64,000 nt of DNA from Sodalis praecaptivus (GCF_000517425.1 NZ_CP006569.1:1240001-1304000), one strand, 5' to 3'; positions 30,396 to 41,236 are shown, numbered from the stretch's first letter. Translations and numbers: made by a program. The notes: generated by a model not told the origin, from the letters alone.

Positions 30396-31166
30396 ATGAA
30401 GCTGATTCGGATGGGTGGACTGGCAGTCATGATTGCCCTGCTGGGCGGTTGCGCCGGTGATAATCGGCAAGCACGGGACGACGCGCCGTTGCCGCAGGCG
30501 ACGCCGCAGTCCGCCCCGACCCGTTTGCAACTGGGGATGGCCTACCTGACGGCGGGCAATCTGGACGCCGCCCGGCAGAATCTGTCGATGGCGGTGAAGG
30601 CCGCGCCGGGCGATTACCGCACCCAGTTAGGGATGGCGCAGTATGAACAGCGGGTAGGGGAAACCGCCGCCGCGCAGAATCGCTATCAGCTGGCCCTGAA
30701 ACTGGCGCCGCAAAATAGCGAAGTTCTGAATAATTACGGTGCGTTTTTATGTGGTTTAGGGCAGTATGTACCGGCGCAACAGCAGTTTGCCGCCGCCGCG
30801 CAATCGGCGGATTACGGTGAGGTTGCCGATAGTCTGGAGAGCGCCGGCTACTGCTTTTTCAAGGCCGGGGACGACGCGCAGGCGCGGAGTTTACTGATGC
30901 GCGCGCTGAAGTATGATCCTGAAAAGGGCGTGGCGCTGGTGTCTGAAGCGAACCGGCAATTAACGGCGGGTCGGCCTGACAGAGCGCAGCGGCTATTGGA
31001 TGTTTACCAACATGTGCTTCCGGCCAGCGCCGAAAGTTTATGGTTACAGATTCGTTTCGCTGCGTTAGCCAATCGGCCCGATGACGTGCAACGTTATGGC
31101 GCACGGCTTGCGCGAAGTTTTCCACAATCCGAACAGTACCAGCAATTCTTAGCTAATGAATACTGA
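30396..31166 (+). CDS. PilW-like TPR lipoprotein
   Basis: Predicted outer-membrane lipoprotein with signal peptide and lipobox LLGGC (Cys about 17), followed by TPR repeats from about residue 45. This matches proteins annotated type IV pilus biogenesis/stability protein PilW (PilF) located between rlmN and rodZ in other Enterobacterales. The ATG at 30396 was chosen because it opens the signal peptide; the open frame continues upstream to 30330 without a signal. It overlaps rodZ by 11 bp. No other pilus gene is in the window, so the role here is uncertain. Confidence 0.83.
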   Translation: MKLIRMGGLAVMIALLGGCAGDNRQARDDAPLPQATPQSAPTRLQLGMAYLTAGNLDAARQNLSMAVKAAPGDYRTQLGMAQYEQRVGETAAAQNRYQLALKLAPQNSEVLNNYGAFLCGLGQYVPAQQQFAAAAQSADYGEVADSLESAGYCFFKAGDDAQARSLLMRALKYDPEKGVALVSEANRQLTAGRPDRAQRLLDVYQHVLPASAESLWLQIRFAALANRPDDVQRYGARLARSFPQSEQYQQFLANEY

Positions 31167-32124
31167 AGCTCTCCAAGATCAAGCACCAACCACCACGGGT
31201 GGACGTCTGCGTCAAGCCCGCGAAAATATGGGATTAAGCCAGCAGGCGGTGGCCGAGCGGCTGTGCCTGAAGGTGTCTACCGTGCGCGATATCGAAGATG
31301 ATCACGCCAATCCCAACCTAGCCTCGACGTTCTTGCGCGGTTATATCCGCTCTTATGCACGCCTGGTGCATATTTCTGAAGAAGAACTGATGCCGATGAT
31401 GGCCAAGCAGGCGCCGATAAAAGCCTCAAAGGTCGCGCCGATGCAGAGCTTCTCGCTGGGCAAAACCCGCAAGAAACGCGACGGCTGGCTGATGGGGTTC
31501 ACCTGGCTTATCCTGTTTGTGGTGATTGGTCTGACGGGTGCCTGGTGGTGGCAGAACCATCAGGCTCAGCAGCAGGACATCGCCAACATGGCCGATCAAT
31601 CCTCCGCCCAGCTCTCCCAGGGGGATGATACGACCACGGTCCCCCTCGGCGACGGCGCTGACGACGTCGGCCAGCCGCCGGCGGACCAGCCGGCCGACGC
31701 CGGAGCGCCGAGCGCAGCGCCGGCTGCGCCTGCCGCCGCAACGCCGTCCACCCCCGACATCGCCGGCCAGACCGGCGGTGCCTCGCCGGCGCCGGCGGTG
31801 GTCAGTCCCTCCGCACCGCAGAGTGCGGCCGTAGCGGCTACGCCCGCCGCGCCGGAAGCCGGCGCCGCAGACGCAAACGGCAATGCGCTGGTAATGAATT
31901 TCACCGGCGATTGCTGGCTCGAGGTGTTTGACGCCGGCGGTAAGAAACTGTTCAGCGGTATTCAGCACAGCGGCGCCACGCTGAATCTTACCGGCCAGGC
32001 GCCGTACAAATTGAAAATCGGCGCCCCGGCCGCAGTGCAGGTTCAATATCAAGGCAAACCGGTGGATTTGAGCCGGTTCATCCGATCAAATCAGGTTGCG
32101 CGACTGACCGTAGCCGCCCAGTAA
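31156..32124 (+). CDS. rodZ: Cell-shape protein RodZ
   Basis: Bitopic membrane protein linking MreB to the elongasome. The N-terminal Xre-type helix-turn-helix (about 15-85; [22 protein letters not shown]) is cytoplasmic. A single membrane helix spans about 113-135. An Ala/Pro/Gly-rich periplasmic linker (150-240) follows, then a C-terminal beta domain ([20 protein letters not shown]). 322 aa against 337. The start lies inside the pilW-like gene. Confidence 0.94.
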   Translation: MNTEALQDQAPTTTGGRLRQARENMGLSQQAVAERLCLKVSTVRDIEDDHANPNLASTFLRGYIRSYARLVHISEEELMPMMAKQAPIKASKVAPMQSFSLGKTRKKRDGWLMGFTWLILFVVIGLTGAWWWQNHQAQQQDIANMADQSSAQLSQGDDTTTVPLGDGADDVGQPPADQPADAGAPSAAPAAPAAATPSTPDIAGQTGGASPAPAVVSPSAPQSAAVAATPAAPEAGAADANGNALVMNFTGDCWLEVFDAGGKKLFSGIQHSGATLNLTGQAPYKLKIGAPAAVQVQYQGKPVDLSRFIRSNQVARLTVAAQ

Positions 32125-32164
32125 GTAAAGAGTAAAGCCAGTCGGCAAGGTTGGAGAAAGATCA

Positions 32165-33286
32165 ATGCATAATTCCGCACCCATAATCCGTCGAAAATCG
32201 AAACGTATTTACGTCGGCAAGGTGCCGGTAGGTGACGGCGCCCCCATCGCGGTGCAGTCAATGACCAACACGCGCACCACCGATGTCGCGGCGACGGTGC
32301 AGCAAATACAGGCGCTGGAGCGCGTCGGTGTTGATATTGTGCGCGTGTCGGTACCCACCATGGACGCCGCCGAAGCGTTCAAACTCATCAAGCAGCAGGT
32401 CGCGGTGCCGCTGGTGGCGGACATCCATTTTGACTATCGCATCGCGCTGAAAGTGGCCGAATACGGCGTCGACTGCCTGCGCATCAATCCCGGCAACATT
32501 GGCAACGAAGGGCGCATCCGTTCAGTGGTGGATTGCGCGCGCGATAACAATATTCCGATCCGCATCGGCGTCAATGCCGGTTCCCTTGAGCGCGATTTGC
32601 AGGAAAAATATGGCGAGCCCACGCCGGAGGCGCTGCTGGAGTCCGCTATGCGCCATGTGGATATCCTCGACCGACTTAATTTCGACGCGTTCAAAGTCAG
32701 CGTGAAGGCCTCCGATGTGTTTCTGGCGGTGCAATCCTACCGCCTACTGGCGTCGCGCATCGATCAGCCGCTGCATCTGGGCATCACCGAGGCCGGCGGC
32801 GCCCGCAGCGGGGCAGTGAAATCGGCTATTGGCCTGGGGCTGCTTCTCAGCGAGGGCATCGGCGACACGCTGCGCATTTCGCTGGCGGCGGATCCGGTGG
32901 AGGAAGTGAAGGTCGGTTTCGACATTTTGAAATCGCTGCGAATTCGCGCGCGCGGTATCAATTTCATCGCCTGCCCGACCTGTTCGCGCCAGGAGTTTGA
33001 CGTTATCGGCACCGTCAACGCCCTGGAACAGCGCCTGGAGGACATCGTTACGCCGATGGATGTCTCCATCATCGGCTGTGTGGTGAACGGTCCCGGCGAA
33101 GCGCTGGTTTCCACGCTGGGGGTGACCGGCGGCCATAACAAAAGCGGCTTTTACGAAGACGGCGTTCGCCAGCGCGAGCGTTTCGATAACGAACTGATGA
33201 TCGACCAATTAGAGGCCCGCATTCGCGCGAAAGCGGCAATGTTGGACGAGAATAATCGCATCGCGGTCAATCTGATAGAAAAATAA
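32165..33286 (+). CDS. ispG: 4-hydroxy-3-methylbut-2-enyl diphosphate synthase IspG
   Basis: [4Fe-4S] enzyme of the MEP isoprenoid pathway converting MEcPP to HMBPP. 373 aa against 372. Cluster ligands are visible in [10 protein letters not shown] (about 270-275) and in [12 protein letters not shown] (about 305). N-terminal barrel segments [12 protein letters not shown] and RINPGNIG are intact. It continues the rodZ operon and is followed 18 bp later by hisS. Another client of Fe-S assembly. Confidence 0.97.
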   Translation: MHNSAPIIRRKSKRIYVGKVPVGDGAPIAVQSMTNTRTTDVAATVQQIQALERVGVDIVRVSVPTMDAAEAFKLIKQQVAVPLVADIHFDYRIALKVAEYGVDCLRINPGNIGNEGRIRSVVDCARDNNIPIRIGVNAGSLERDLQEKYGEPTPEALLESAMRHVDILDRLNFDAFKVSVKASDVFLAVQSYRLLASRIDQPLHLGITEAGGARSGAVKSAIGLGLLLSEGIGDTLRISLAADPVEEVKVGFDILKSLRIRARGINFIACPTCSRQEFDVIGTVNALEQRLEDIVTPMDVSIIGCVVNGPGEALVSTLGVTGGHNKSGFYEDGVRQRERFDNELMIDQLEARIRAKAAMLDENNRIAVNLIEK

Positions 33287-33304
33287 CACGGGTAGAGATT
33301 CGAC

Positions 33305-34579
33305 ATGGCAAAGAACATCCAGGCCATTCGCGGCATGAACGACTATTTGCCGGAAGAGACGGCATTCTGGCAGCGCGTTGAAGGGACGCTTAAGAGCGTG
33401 CTGGCCAGCTACGGCTACAATGAAATCCGCCTGCCGATCGTCGAGCAGACCCCGCTGTTCCAGCGGGCCATCGGTGAAGTCACCGATGTGGTGGAAAAAG
33501 AGATGTACAGCTTCACCGATCGCAACGGCGACAGTCTGACCCTGCGTCCGGAAGGGACCGCCGGCTGCGTGCGCGCCGGGATCGAACACGGGCTGCTGTA
33601 TAACCAGGAACAGCGGTTGTGGTATGTCGGGCCCATGTTCCGCTACGAGCGTCCGCAAAAAGGGCGCTACCGGCAGTTTCACCAAATGGGCGCCGAAGTG
33701 TTTGGTCAACAGGGGCCGGACGTCGACGCCGAGCTGATTCTGCTTACCGCCCGCTGGTGGCGGGCGCTGGGCATCAGCGAGCATGTGGCGCTGGAGCTGA
33801 ACTCCATCGGGTCGCTGGCAGCGCGCGCCCGGTATCGCGAGGCGCTGGTGGCGTTTCTCGGGCGGCATGAAGACCGCCTGGACGAGGATTGCCGCCGCCG
33901 TATGCACACCAATCCGATGCGGGTGCTGGACAGCAAAAACCCCGATATTCAGGCGCTGCTCAACGATGCGCCGGTCATGATCGATTATCTTGACGACGAT
34001 TCCCGCAGCCACTTTTCCGGTCTGTGTGAACTTTTAGACCTGGCCGGCATCCCATATACGGTTAATCCGCGTTTAGTGCGCGGTCTGGATTACTATAACC
34101 GGACGGTTTTCGAGTGGGTGACCACCCGCTTGGGTTCGCAGGGTACCGTTTGCGGCGGCGGCCGTTACGATGGCCTGGTGGAACAGTTGGGCGGTCGCCC
34201 CACCCCCGCCGTCGGCTTCGCCATGGGGCTGGAGCGGCTGGTGCTGCTGGTGCAGGCGGTTAACCCGGATTTTGCCGCCGCGCCGCGTGTCGACGCCTAT
34301 CTGGTGGCGGCGGGGGACGGCGTGCAGCGCGAGGCGCTGCGGCTGGCGGAGCAGCTGCGTGACGCGCTGCCTTCCCTGCGGCTGATGACCAATTACGGTG
34401 GCGGCAGCTTTAAAAAGCAGTTTGGTCGCGCCGATAAGCACGGTGCGCGCGTCGCGCTGGTGCTGGGAGAAAGCGAGGCGGCGGCGCAGCAGGTGGTGGT
34501 GAAGGATTTGGCCACGGGTAACCAGGAAACGCTGGCGCAGAGCGATGTCGCCGCGCGGCTGGCATCGATTTTAGGTTAA
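33305..34579 (+). CDS. hisS: Histidyl-tRNA synthetase
   Basis: Class II synthetase charging tRNA-His. 424 aa, as in E. coli. Motif 1 region near residues 45-90, motif 2 ([20 protein letters not shown]), the histidine-specific block [15 protein letters not shown], and motif 3 ([14 protein letters not shown]) precede a C-terminal anticodon-binding domain. It starts 18 bp after ispG and is followed by yfgM. Confidence 0.98.
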   Translation: MAKNIQAIRGMNDYLPEETAFWQRVEGTLKSVLASYGYNEIRLPIVEQTPLFQRAIGEVTDVVEKEMYSFTDRNGDSLTLRPEGTAGCVRAGIEHGLLYNQEQRLWYVGPMFRYERPQKGRYRQFHQMGAEVFGQQGPDVDAELILLTARWWRALGISEHVALELNSIGSLAARARYREALVAFLGRHEDRLDEDCRRRMHTNPMRVLDSKNPDIQALLNDAPVMIDYLDDDSRSHFSGLCELLDLAGIPYTVNPRLVRGLDYYNRTVFEWVTTRLGSQGTVCGGGRYDGLVEQLGGRPTPAVGFAMGLERLVLLVQAVNPDFAAAPRVDAYLVAAGDGVQREALRLAEQLRDALPSLRLMTNYGGGSFKKQFGRADKHGARVALVLGESEAAAQQVVVKDLATGNQETLAQSDVAARLASILG

Positions 34580-34592
34580 GGAGAAGGACACC

Positions 34593-35216
34593 GTGGAAGT
34601 CTACAGCACTGATAATGAACAGCGCGAAGCGCTGCGTCGTTTCTTTGTCGATAATGGCAAAGCGCTGGCGATAGGCGTCGTGTTAGGCGTTGGCGCTCTG
34701 GTGGGCTGGCGTTACTGGCATAATCATCACAACGACGCCATGACGGCGGCATCCAGCGCCTGGCAGCCGGTGAACACCGGTCTTGCCGGTCAGGCAGGCC
34801 AGCCGCAGTTGGACGCCGCCCAGCATTTTGCCGACGCCAACGACAATAATTATGGCGCGCTGACCTCTCTGGGGCTGGCGCGGCAATACGCGGAGCGGGG
34901 CGATTTCGCCGCCGCCCAAACGCACCTGCAAAAGGCGCTTGGCCAAACCCGCGAGGCCAATCTGCAATCGATCATTAATCTGCGTTTGGCGCGCGTGCAG
35001 CTGCAGCAGAACAATGTGGATGGCGCATTGAAAACCCTCGACGGCGTGAAGGAGAAGGGCTGGACGGCGCTGGTGGAGGATACCCGCGGCGATGCGCAGG
35101 TGGTTAAAGGCGATCATCAGGCCGCGCGCGCCGCCTACGAAAAAGCGCTGCAGTCCGGCGCGCCGCAGGCGCTGCAGGCGCTAGTGCGCATGAAACTGAA
35201 TAATCTGTCCAGCTGA
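34593..35216 (+). CDS. yfgM: YfgM, ancillary Sec translocon protein
   Basis: Bitopic inner-membrane protein with a periplasmic TPR domain that associates with SecYEG and PpiD and affects RcsB stress signalling in E. coli. It has a GTG start after GGAGAAGGA, membrane helix at about 23-41, then TPR-like repeats. 207 aa against 206. Neighbours hisS and bamB match E. coli order. Confidence 0.93.
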   Translation: MEVYSTDNEQREALRRFFVDNGKALAIGVVLGVGALVGWRYWHNHHNDAMTAASSAWQPVNTGLAGQAGQPQLDAAQHFADANDNNYGALTSLGLARQYAERGDFAAAQTHLQKALGQTREANLQSIINLRLARVQLQQNNVDGALKTLDGVKEKGWTALVEDTRGDAQVVKGDHQAARAAYEKALQSGAPQALQALVRMKLNNLSS

Positions 35217-35226
35217 GAGGGACCCC

Positions 35227-36408
35227 ATGCAATTGCGTAAGACGATGTTTGTAGGACTGTTATCGGTCACCCTGCTCAGCGGGTGCGCGTGGTTCAGCGG
35301 CGAAGAGGACGTGGTGACCATGTCGCCGCTGCCCAAAGTGGACAATCAGTTTCAACCGACGACGGTATGGAGCCGCTCGGTCGGCGGCGGCTCCGGCGAT
35401 TTCTATTCCAATTTGCACCCGGCCTGGCAGGATGCCCGCGTGTTCGCGGCCGATCGTCGAGGCGTGGTGAAAGCGCTGGATGCGGACAGCGGTAAAGAAA
35501 TCTGGTCAACGGATCTTTCCATCCGCACCGGCTTCTTTTCGCGCAATCGTCCGGCGCAGCTCTCCGGCGGCGTAACGGCGGCGGGAGATCGGGTCTACGT
35601 GGGCAGCGAGCTGGCTAAAGTCTACGCCCTCGACGCACAGGATGGCAGTCTCGCCTGGGAGACGACGGTGGCCGGCGAAGCGCTGTCCACCCCGGTGGTG
35701 AGCGATGGCGTGGTGCTGGTGCATACCAGCAACGGCATGCTACAGGCGCTTAATGAGGCCGACGGCGCGGTGAAATGGACCGTTAACCTCGATGTGCCGC
35801 CGCTGACGCTGCGCGGCGAATCCGCGCCGACCACGGCGTTTGGCGCCGCGATCGTGGGCGGCGATAACGGCCGCGTCAGCGCGGTAATGATCAATCAGGG
35901 CCAGCTGATTTGGCAGCAGCGCATCTCGCAGCCGAGCGGCGCCACGGAAATCGCCCGTATCAACGATGTGCAAACCACCCCGGTCGTGGTCAACGGCGTC
36001 GTTTACGCTCTGGCCTATAACGGCAACCTCGCGGCGCTGGATCTGCGCTCCGGCCAGGTAATGTGGTCGCGGGAAATCGGCTCCGTCACCAATCTGCTGG
36101 TGGACGGCGGACGAATTTATCTGGTGGATCAGAACGATCGGGTGATTGCGGTGGATACCCAGGGCGGCGTGACCCTCTGGCGCCAGAGCGACCTGCTGCA
36201 CCGCAATTTGACCTCCCCGGTGCTGTATAACGGCTATATCGTTACCGGCGACTCGGAAGGCTACCTGCATTGGATCAATACCGATGACGGCCGGTTTGTC
36301 GCGCAGCAAAAAGTGGACAGCGCCGGCCTGCTGGCGGCTCCCATCGTTGCCGGCGATAAACTTATCGTACAGGCGAAAAATGGCGAGGTTTACGCCATTA
36401 CCCGCTAA
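35227..36408 (+). CDS. bamB: Outer-membrane assembly lipoprotein BamB
   Basis: BAM-complex lipoprotein with an eight-bladed beta-propeller that supports outer-membrane protein insertion. Signal peptide with lipobox LLSG-Cys20, followed by repeated PQQ-type blades (e.g. VYALDAQDGSLAWE, LAALDLRSGQVMWS). 393 aa against 392. A strong terminator lies 45 bp downstream, separating it from der. Confidence 0.97.
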   Translation: MQLRKTMFVGLLSVTLLSGCAWFSGEEDVVTMSPLPKVDNQFQPTTVWSRSVGGGSGDFYSNLHPAWQDARVFAADRRGVVKALDADSGKEIWSTDLSIRTGFFSRNRPAQLSGGVTAAGDRVYVGSELAKVYALDAQDGSLAWETTVAGEALSTPVVSDGVVLVHTSNGMLQALNEADGAVKWTVNLDVPPLTLRGESAPTTAFGAAIVGGDNGRVSAVMINQGQLIWQQRISQPSGATEIARINDVQTTPVVVNGVVYALAYNGNLAALDLRSGQVMWSREIGSVTNLLVDGGRIYLVDQNDRVIAVDTQGGVTLWRQSDLLHRNLTSPVLYNGYIVTGDSEGYLHWINTDDGRFVAQQKVDSAGLLAAPIVAGDKLIVQAKNGEVYAITR

Positions 36409-36453
36409 GGCGTGCTATCATCCGGCGCCGGTAGCCGGATAGACGCTTCCCGC

Positions 36454-36487
36454 AACGGCTCCTGACATATTCAGGAGCCGTTTTGTC
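36454..36487 (+). terminator. Intrinsic terminator after bamB
   Basis: AACGGCTCCTGA at 36454-36465 pairs perfectly with TCAGGAGCCGTT at 36471-36482 around a five-base loop and runs into TTTTGTCTT. der starts 58 bp later. Confidence 0.93.
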
Positions 36488-36544
36488 TTATATAATCAGT
36501 CCTGTTGCTGTATTACCCGTTTTTTACCTGATGAGGTTGTAATA

Positions 36545-38023
36545 ATGATACCTGTCGTCGCGCTGGTCGGGCGCCCGAATGTAGGAAAATCCACTCTATT
36601 CAATCGACTGACGCGCACCCGTGATGCGCTGGTGGCGGATTTTCCGGGGCTGACGCGTGACCGCAAGTATGGTCGTGCCGAATGGGAAGGCCATGAATTT
36701 ATCGTTATCGACACCGGCGGTATTGATGGCACGGAAGAAGGGGTCGAGACCCAGATGGCCGGGCAATCGCTGGTAGCGATTGAAGAGGCCGATATCGTGC
36801 TGTTTATGGTGGACGGACGCGCCGGGCTGATGGCGGCCGACCAAGGTATCGCCAAACATCTGCGCAGCCGCGAGAAAACCACGGTCATCGTCGCCAATAA
36901 AACCGACGGCATCGATGCCGACAGCGCCGTAGGCGATTTTTATGCCCTGGGCATGGGCGACATCGTGCCTATCGCCGCCTCGCACGGGCGCGGTATCAAC
37001 AGCCTGCTGGAGCAAGTTCTGCTGCCGCTGGTAAGCGACGGCCTGCCGCTGGACGATGCGGGCGACGAAGACGAGTTTGAACCCTGGCCGGACGATGAAG
37101 CCGAGGCGCTGGCGCAGGAAGAAGAGGAAGAGCCCTTTGACCCGCAGTCGCTGCCGATAAAGCTGGCGATCGTCGGCCGTCCCAACGTCGGTAAATCCAC
37201 GCTGACCAACCGCATTCTCGGCGAAGAGCGCGTAGTGGTGTACGATATGCCCGGCACCACCCGCGACAGCATTTATATTCCGATGGTGCGTGACGAGCGG
37301 GAATATGTCTTGATCGACACCGCCGGCGTGCGCAAGCGCGGTAAAGTCACGGAAACGGTGGAAAAATTTTCCGTCATCAAAACCCTACAGGCTATCGAAG
37401 ATGCCAATGTGGTGTTGCTGGTCATTGACGCGCGCGAAGGTATCTCCGATCAGGATTTATCGCTGCTGGGCTTTATTCTCAACAGCGGGCGGTCGCTGGT
37501 GATCGCGGTCAATAAATGGGATGGCCTGTCCAGCGAAACGCGCGACGACGTGAAACAAGCACTGGATCACCGTCTGGGCTTTATCGATTTCGCCCGGGTT
37601 CATTTCATTTCGGCCCTGCACGGCAGCGGCGTCGGCAACCTGTTCGAGTCGGTAAATGAAGCTTACCAATGCGCCACCAAGCGGGTGAGCACGGCACTAC
37701 TGACGCGCATCATGCGCATGGCGGTGGATGAACATCAACCGCCGCTGGTGCGCGGACGGCGCGTCAAACCTAAGTATGCCCACGCCGGCGGGTATAATCC
37801 GCCGATCGTGGTGATCCACGGCACGCAGGTTAAAGATCTGCCGGACAGCTATAAACGTTATCTGATGAACTATTTCCGCCGCTCGCTGGAGATAATGGGC
37901 ACGCCCATCCGTATTCAGTTCAACGAGGCCGCCAACCCCTTTGCCGGCCGGCGTAACACCCTGACGCCAACGCAGCTGCGTAAACGTAAACGGTTAATGA
38001 GCCATATCAAGAAAAACAAATAA
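36545..38023 (+). CDS. der: Ribosome assembly GTPase Der (EngA)
   Basis: Essential double-GTPase involved in 50S maturation. Two G domains each start GRPNVGKST (about residues 8 and 210). An acidic linker (about 165-195, [19 protein letters not shown]) separates them, followed by a KH-like C-terminal domain. 492 aa against 490. Followed 11 bp later by yfgJ. Confidence 0.98.
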   Translation: MIPVVALVGRPNVGKSTLFNRLTRTRDALVADFPGLTRDRKYGRAEWEGHEFIVIDTGGIDGTEEGVETQMAGQSLVAIEEADIVLFMVDGRAGLMAADQGIAKHLRSREKTTVIVANKTDGIDADSAVGDFYALGMGDIVPIAASHGRGINSLLEQVLLPLVSDGLPLDDAGDEDEFEPWPDDEAEALAQEEEEEPFDPQSLPIKLAIVGRPNVGKSTLTNRILGEERVVVYDMPGTTRDSIYIPMVRDEREYVLIDTAGVRKRGKVTETVEKFSVIKTLQAIEDANVVLLVIDAREGISDQDLSLLGFILNSGRSLVIAVNKWDGLSSETRDDVKQALDHRLGFIDFARVHFISALHGSGVGNLFESVNEAYQCATKRVSTALLTRIMRMAVDEHQPPLVRGRRVKPKYAHAGGYNPPIVVIHGTQVKDLPDSYKRYLMNYFRRSLEIMGTPIRIQFNEAANPFAGRRNTLTPTQLRKRKRLMSHIKKNK

Positions 38024-38034
38024 GCGGGGGAAGC

Positions 38035-38253
38035 ATGGCGCAATGTGAAGTCTGCCAACACGCGCTGGTGGCGCGGGGCGCTGGGCTGCACTGTCCCGCC
38101 TGCGGGCAGGATTACCGTGAGCAGGCGCGTTGCCCCGATTGCGGGCAGCCGCTGGAGATACTCAAAGCCTGCGGCGCGGTGGATTATTTTTGCCCTCATG
38201 GCGACGGTTTGATCGCCAAAAAGCGGGTGACGCTGTCGCTTGTCCCCCGCTGA
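38035..38253 (+). CDS. yfgJ: Zinc-ribbon protein YfgJ
   Basis: Small protein of unknown function with two zinc-ribbon halves: CEVCQHAL...CPACGQDY and CPDCGQPLE...CGAVDYFCPHG. 72 aa against 71 in E. coli, whose YfgJ ends in the same LKACGAVDYFCxHGxGLIxKKRV pattern. It probably shares the der transcript. The stop lies 5 bp from the convergent emfourin-like gene. Confidence 0.88.
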   Translation: MAQCEVCQHALVARGAGLHCPACGQDYREQARCPDCGQPLEILKACGAVDYFCPHGDGLIAKKRVTLSLVPR

Positions 38254-38258
38254 AACGG

Positions 38259-38627
38259 TCATCGCGCTGTCGATGAGCCGTCGTTGTCCAACTGTCGCTG
38301 GCGCCATAACGCCTGGAGTTCAGGCGGTGCGCTTTGTTCCGGCACCAGCAATTCCAGGGCGGCGGCGCTGGCTTCTCCGCCGTCGCGATAAAACAGCTGA
38401 ATACGAAAATAACGCTGGTCGCCGCGTCCCGGAGCGTTTACGCCGCGGGGCGGTTGCGCCAGCGGCGCGGCGCGAGTGATGAGGTTGCATAATCGTTCGC
38501 GATCGGGCGGCGGCATATCCGCCAGTACGAAGCGCTGCGGACTCGCCAGCGTGGGGATATAGGCAAAGCCGCCTTCACGCGACAGCGCAATCACGCTACA
38601 GTCATCCAAAACAGGTAATCTGCCCAT
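38259..38627 (-). CDS. Emfourin-like protealysin inhibitor
   Basis: Small protein of 122 aa directly downstream of a protealysin gene. In Serratia proteamaculans the inhibitor emfourin is encoded in this position and blocks M4 peptidases. The body (SVIALSREGGFAYIPTL, DMPPPDRERLCNLITRA, YFRIQLFYRDGG) fits that small family as I know it. The ATG at 38627 follows GGGAGAACAGC; an upstream extension to 38717 overlaps the protealysin end and is not favoured. Assignment rests mainly on gene pairing. Confidence 0.75.
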   Translation of the reverse strand: MGRLPVLDDCSVIALSREGGFAYIPTLASPQRFVLADMPPPDRERLCNLITRAAPLAQPPRGVNAPGRGDQRYFRIQLFYRDGGEASAAALELLVPEQSAPPELQALWRQRQLDNDGSSTAR

Positions 38628-38673
38628 GCTGTTCTCCCGGGAGGTTGCGGCATCTTCCGCAGGGCTGGCCCCA

Positions 38674-39711
38674 TTAGGATAACACACCCACCTGTCGCCA
38701 GGCGTTCTCCACCGCATTGCCGGTCTCTGCGTCGAATTGCTCTGTGGCGTGGCTCACGGTCAATTTAGCGAAATCAGCGAAACTGGCGTTTTGCAGCAGC
38801 TGTTTATCCGTCAGCGTAGCATACCAAATGGCGCCCGCTTTTTCCCAGGCATTGCCGCCCAAGGCGATAGACGCCAGATAGAATGCGCGATTGGGGATAC
38901 CGGAATTGAGGTGGACGCCGCCGTTATCTTCCCGCGTGTGGACAAAGCCTGACATGTCTGCCGGCTGGGGATCTTTGCCCAATAGCGGGTCGTCATAGGC
39001 GGTGCCGGGAGCCGACATCGAGCGTAGCCCGTCGCCATGGATCCCCTCAGCCAGCAGGCCCGCGCCGATGAGCCAGTCCGCCTGGCGAGCGGTTTGCCGC
39101 AGATGATACTGTTTCACCAGCGAACCGAATACGTCGGACAAGGATTCATTCAGCGACCCCGCCTGCTCAAAATAGATCAGGTTGGCTTCATGTTCCGTTA
39201 CGCCGTGGGTCAACTCATGCGCCACCACATCAAGCGCAATCGTGAAACGGTTAAAGATCTCCCCGTCACCATCGCCAAACACCATCTGTTCCCCATCCCA
39301 GAAGGCGTTTTCATAAGCACTACCGTAGTGGACGGTGCCGACGAGCGGTAATCCGCGCGCATCCAATGAGTTACGTTGAAAGACGCGCCAGTAAAAATCG
39401 TAGGTGATACCGAGGTAATCATAGGCCTCATTGACCGCCACATCTTTCCCCGGCGGCTGCCCCTCTTGCCGCACTTTGATGCCGGGCAGATTCATACTGT
39501 TGTGAGTATCGTAAATGGTGCGTTTGATCTTTCCCGGCGCTTGTGCGTTTGAATAATGCGCAACCGACGGATTACGCCCCATCAGGTTATGGACATGGGT
39601 CAGGGTATGGTGCGCGAACAGGCGTTGATGCTCACTGCCTTTCTCCATGATGCGTTTCAAAAGGTAAGGGGGAATGACGCTGGCAAAACGCGGGCTGCGA
39701 ATGTTCGGCAT
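38674..39711 (-). CDS. Protealysin-like M4 metalloprotease
   Basis: Thermolysin-family zinc protease of the protealysin type. It has no signal peptide. A short propeptide of about 50 residues carries the family PPYLL motif near residue 14. The catalytic domain has HELTH at 165-169 with third ligand Glu189 (NESLSD) and HLNSGIPNRAFYL. 345 aa against 341 for Serratia protealysin. A strong AGGAGG lies 6 nt before the start. Protealysins cleave actin and are linked to bacterial invasion of eukaryotic cells; that role here is inference. The emfourin-like gene follows 46 bp downstream. Confidence 0.92.
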   Translation of the reverse strand: MPNIRSPRFASVIPPYLLKRIMEKGSEHQRLFAHHTLTHVHNLMGRNPSVAHYSNAQAPGKIKRTIYDTHNSMNLPGIKVRQEGQPPGKDVAVNEAYDYLGITYDFYWRVFQRNSLDARGLPLVGTVHYGSAYENAFWDGEQMVFGDGDGEIFNRFTIALDVVAHELTHGVTEHEANLIYFEQAGSLNESLSDVFGSLVKQYHLRQTARQADWLIGAGLLAEGIHGDGLRSMSAPGTAYDDPLLGKDPQPADMSGFVHTREDNGGVHLNSGIPNRAFYLASIALGGNAWEKAGAIWYATLTDKQLLQNASFADFAKLTVSHATEQFDAETGNAVENAWRQVGVLS

Positions 39712-39894
39712 AGGAAACCTCCTGCGCTTGAAGAAAGAATCCCACCGCCGTAGGGCGAAGCCGGACGGGGAATTGTTCTTATTACATGGAGGTTAATTAT
39801 AATGCGGTTAAAAAATGGTACTAATTATTATTTGTTCATAGAATAGTCAGCAAGCACCTGACCTATGGCCGGTGCTTGCGTCGGTTCTGTGCGT

Positions 39895-40767
39895 TCAAGG
39901 ATGCAGGTAACGATAGACAACCGAAATATCGCTATCGCCATGGCCGGCGTCTACCGCCTGCTGCCAGATCTCGCTAATGCGCTGCAACCCCGGCAGATGG
40001 CGCGGGTCCGCTGCCTTGAGCGCCAGCCGGGCATCCTTCAGCCCCCAAACCAACGCCATTTGCGGATCGTAATTATCTTGCTTGATCATATCCAGCTTGC
40101 CCTTGACATAGGGTGCCGCCAGCGGACCGCCTTCCAGGACGCCCCAGAGATCGTCGGGGCTGAACCCCAACGCCGCCGCCAGCTGCGCGCTTTCCGCCAG
40201 GCCTTCCATCATGGCAATAAGCCAGGCGTTAACCACCAGTTTCATTCGGCTGCCGGCCCCGGCCGGCCCCAGCCAGCGGGCGCCTTTGGCGATGGCGGCA
40301 AACACCGGTTCCACGGCGGCCGCCGCCTGGCGATCGCCGCTCGCCAAAACCAACACCTGGGCGTTTTCCGCCGGCGCTTTAGTGCCTGAGACCGGCGCAT
40401 CAATAAACACAATGTCCTCGCGTGACTGACCGACCGCCGCGATGAGCGCCTCCGTGGCTTCTACACCCAGGGTCCCCATCTGGGCCAGCACCGCCTTCGG
40501 CTTCATGGCCGCCAGCGCTCCCTCTGAGCCCAACAGCACGGTACGCGTCGTGGGACCGTCCGGCAGCATGGTCAGCACCACATCGGCCTCGCGCGCCGCG
40601 TCAGCCGGAGTTGCGCAGAGGGTTGCGCCTAAGTCTGCCAAATCTGCTCCCCGCGACTGAGTACGGTTCCATACGCGCGTCGCCAGGCCTCGTTTGAGTA
40701 AATTGGCGGCAAAAGCATGACCCATGGCGCCCAATCCGAGCACCGCGACGGTAGGTTGCTTCATCAT
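39895..40767 (-). CDS. NAD(P)-dependent beta-hydroxyacid dehydrogenase
   Basis: Member of the 3-hydroxyisobutyrate dehydrogenase / tartronate semialdehyde reductase family. N-terminal Rossmann motif GLGAMG (about 11-16), substrate-binding signature DAPVSGTKAPAE (about 120), and a C-terminal helical domain with the catalytic lysine in GSRMKLVVNAW (about 172) are present. 290 aa, the usual size. Substrate cannot be set from sequence. It lies alone in the accessory block, 19 bp after the GNAT gene on the same strand. Confidence 0.85.
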   Translation of the reverse strand: MMKQPTVAVLGLGAMGHAFAANLLKRGLATRVWNRTQSRGADLADLGATLCATPADAAREADVVLTMLPDGPTTRTVLLGSEGALAAMKPKAVLAQMGTLGVEATEALIAAVGQSREDIVFIDAPVSGTKAPAENAQVLVLASGDRQAAAAVEPVFAAIAKGARWLGPAGAGSRMKLVVNAWLIAMMEGLAESAQLAAALGFSPDDLWGVLEGGPLAAPYVKGKLDMIKQDNYDPQMALVWGLKDARLALKAADPRHLPGLQRISEIWQQAVDAGHGDSDISVVYRYLHP

Positions 40768-40786
40768 CTTGACCCCGCTCCTTTCG

Positions 40787-41236
40787 CTAACGCTGATATT
40801 TTATGAAATCGGTTTTACGGGCGATCTTATCGTAAAGACGCATGGCCTGAAGATTGTCGCTCTGCGTCATCCAGTATACGCCAGCCAGCGCCTCCCGATC
40901 GGCATAGCGGTAAACCTCTTCAATGAGGCGTCGGCCAATGCCTTGACCGCGCACATGATCGTCCACGTACAGATCCTGCAGATAGAGCATCGCCGGCTGA
41001 TACCAGCCGTGATCGTGCAAGATGCAGTTGGCGATGCCCACCAAATGACCGCCGCGTTCGGCGACGAAGCCACACATGCTAGGGTAGGCGTTATCCGTCA
41101 GGCGCGCAAAAGTGTGTTCGTAGAGCGCATCGTCGCGAATAGTGGAATAAAAACTGAGATAGCGACGCCACAGGAGTTTCCAGTCATCCTTATCGCCAGG
41201 GGCGAGGGCGCGGAGGGTCACAGCGCGGTTATCCAT
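40787..41236 (-). CDS. GNAT-family N-acetyltransferase
   Basis: 149-aa GNAT protein. The acetyl-CoA loop is seen in LYVDDHVRGQGIGRRLIEEV (motif A, RGQGIG), followed by YWMTQSDNLQAMRLYDKIA. The ATG at 41236 is preceded by GGAGG at good spacing; an upstream reading to 41383 is unsupported. It precedes the beta-hydroxyacid dehydrogenase by 19 bp, so the two may be co-transcribed. Substrate unknown. Confidence 0.85.
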   Translation of the reverse strand: MDNRAVTLRALAPGDKDDWKLLWRRYLSFYSTIRDDALYEHTFARLTDNAYPSMCGFVAERGGHLVGIANCILHDHGWYQPAMLYLQDLYVDDHVRGQGIGRRLIEEVYRYADREALAGVYWMTQSDNLQAMRLYDKIARKTDFIKYQR

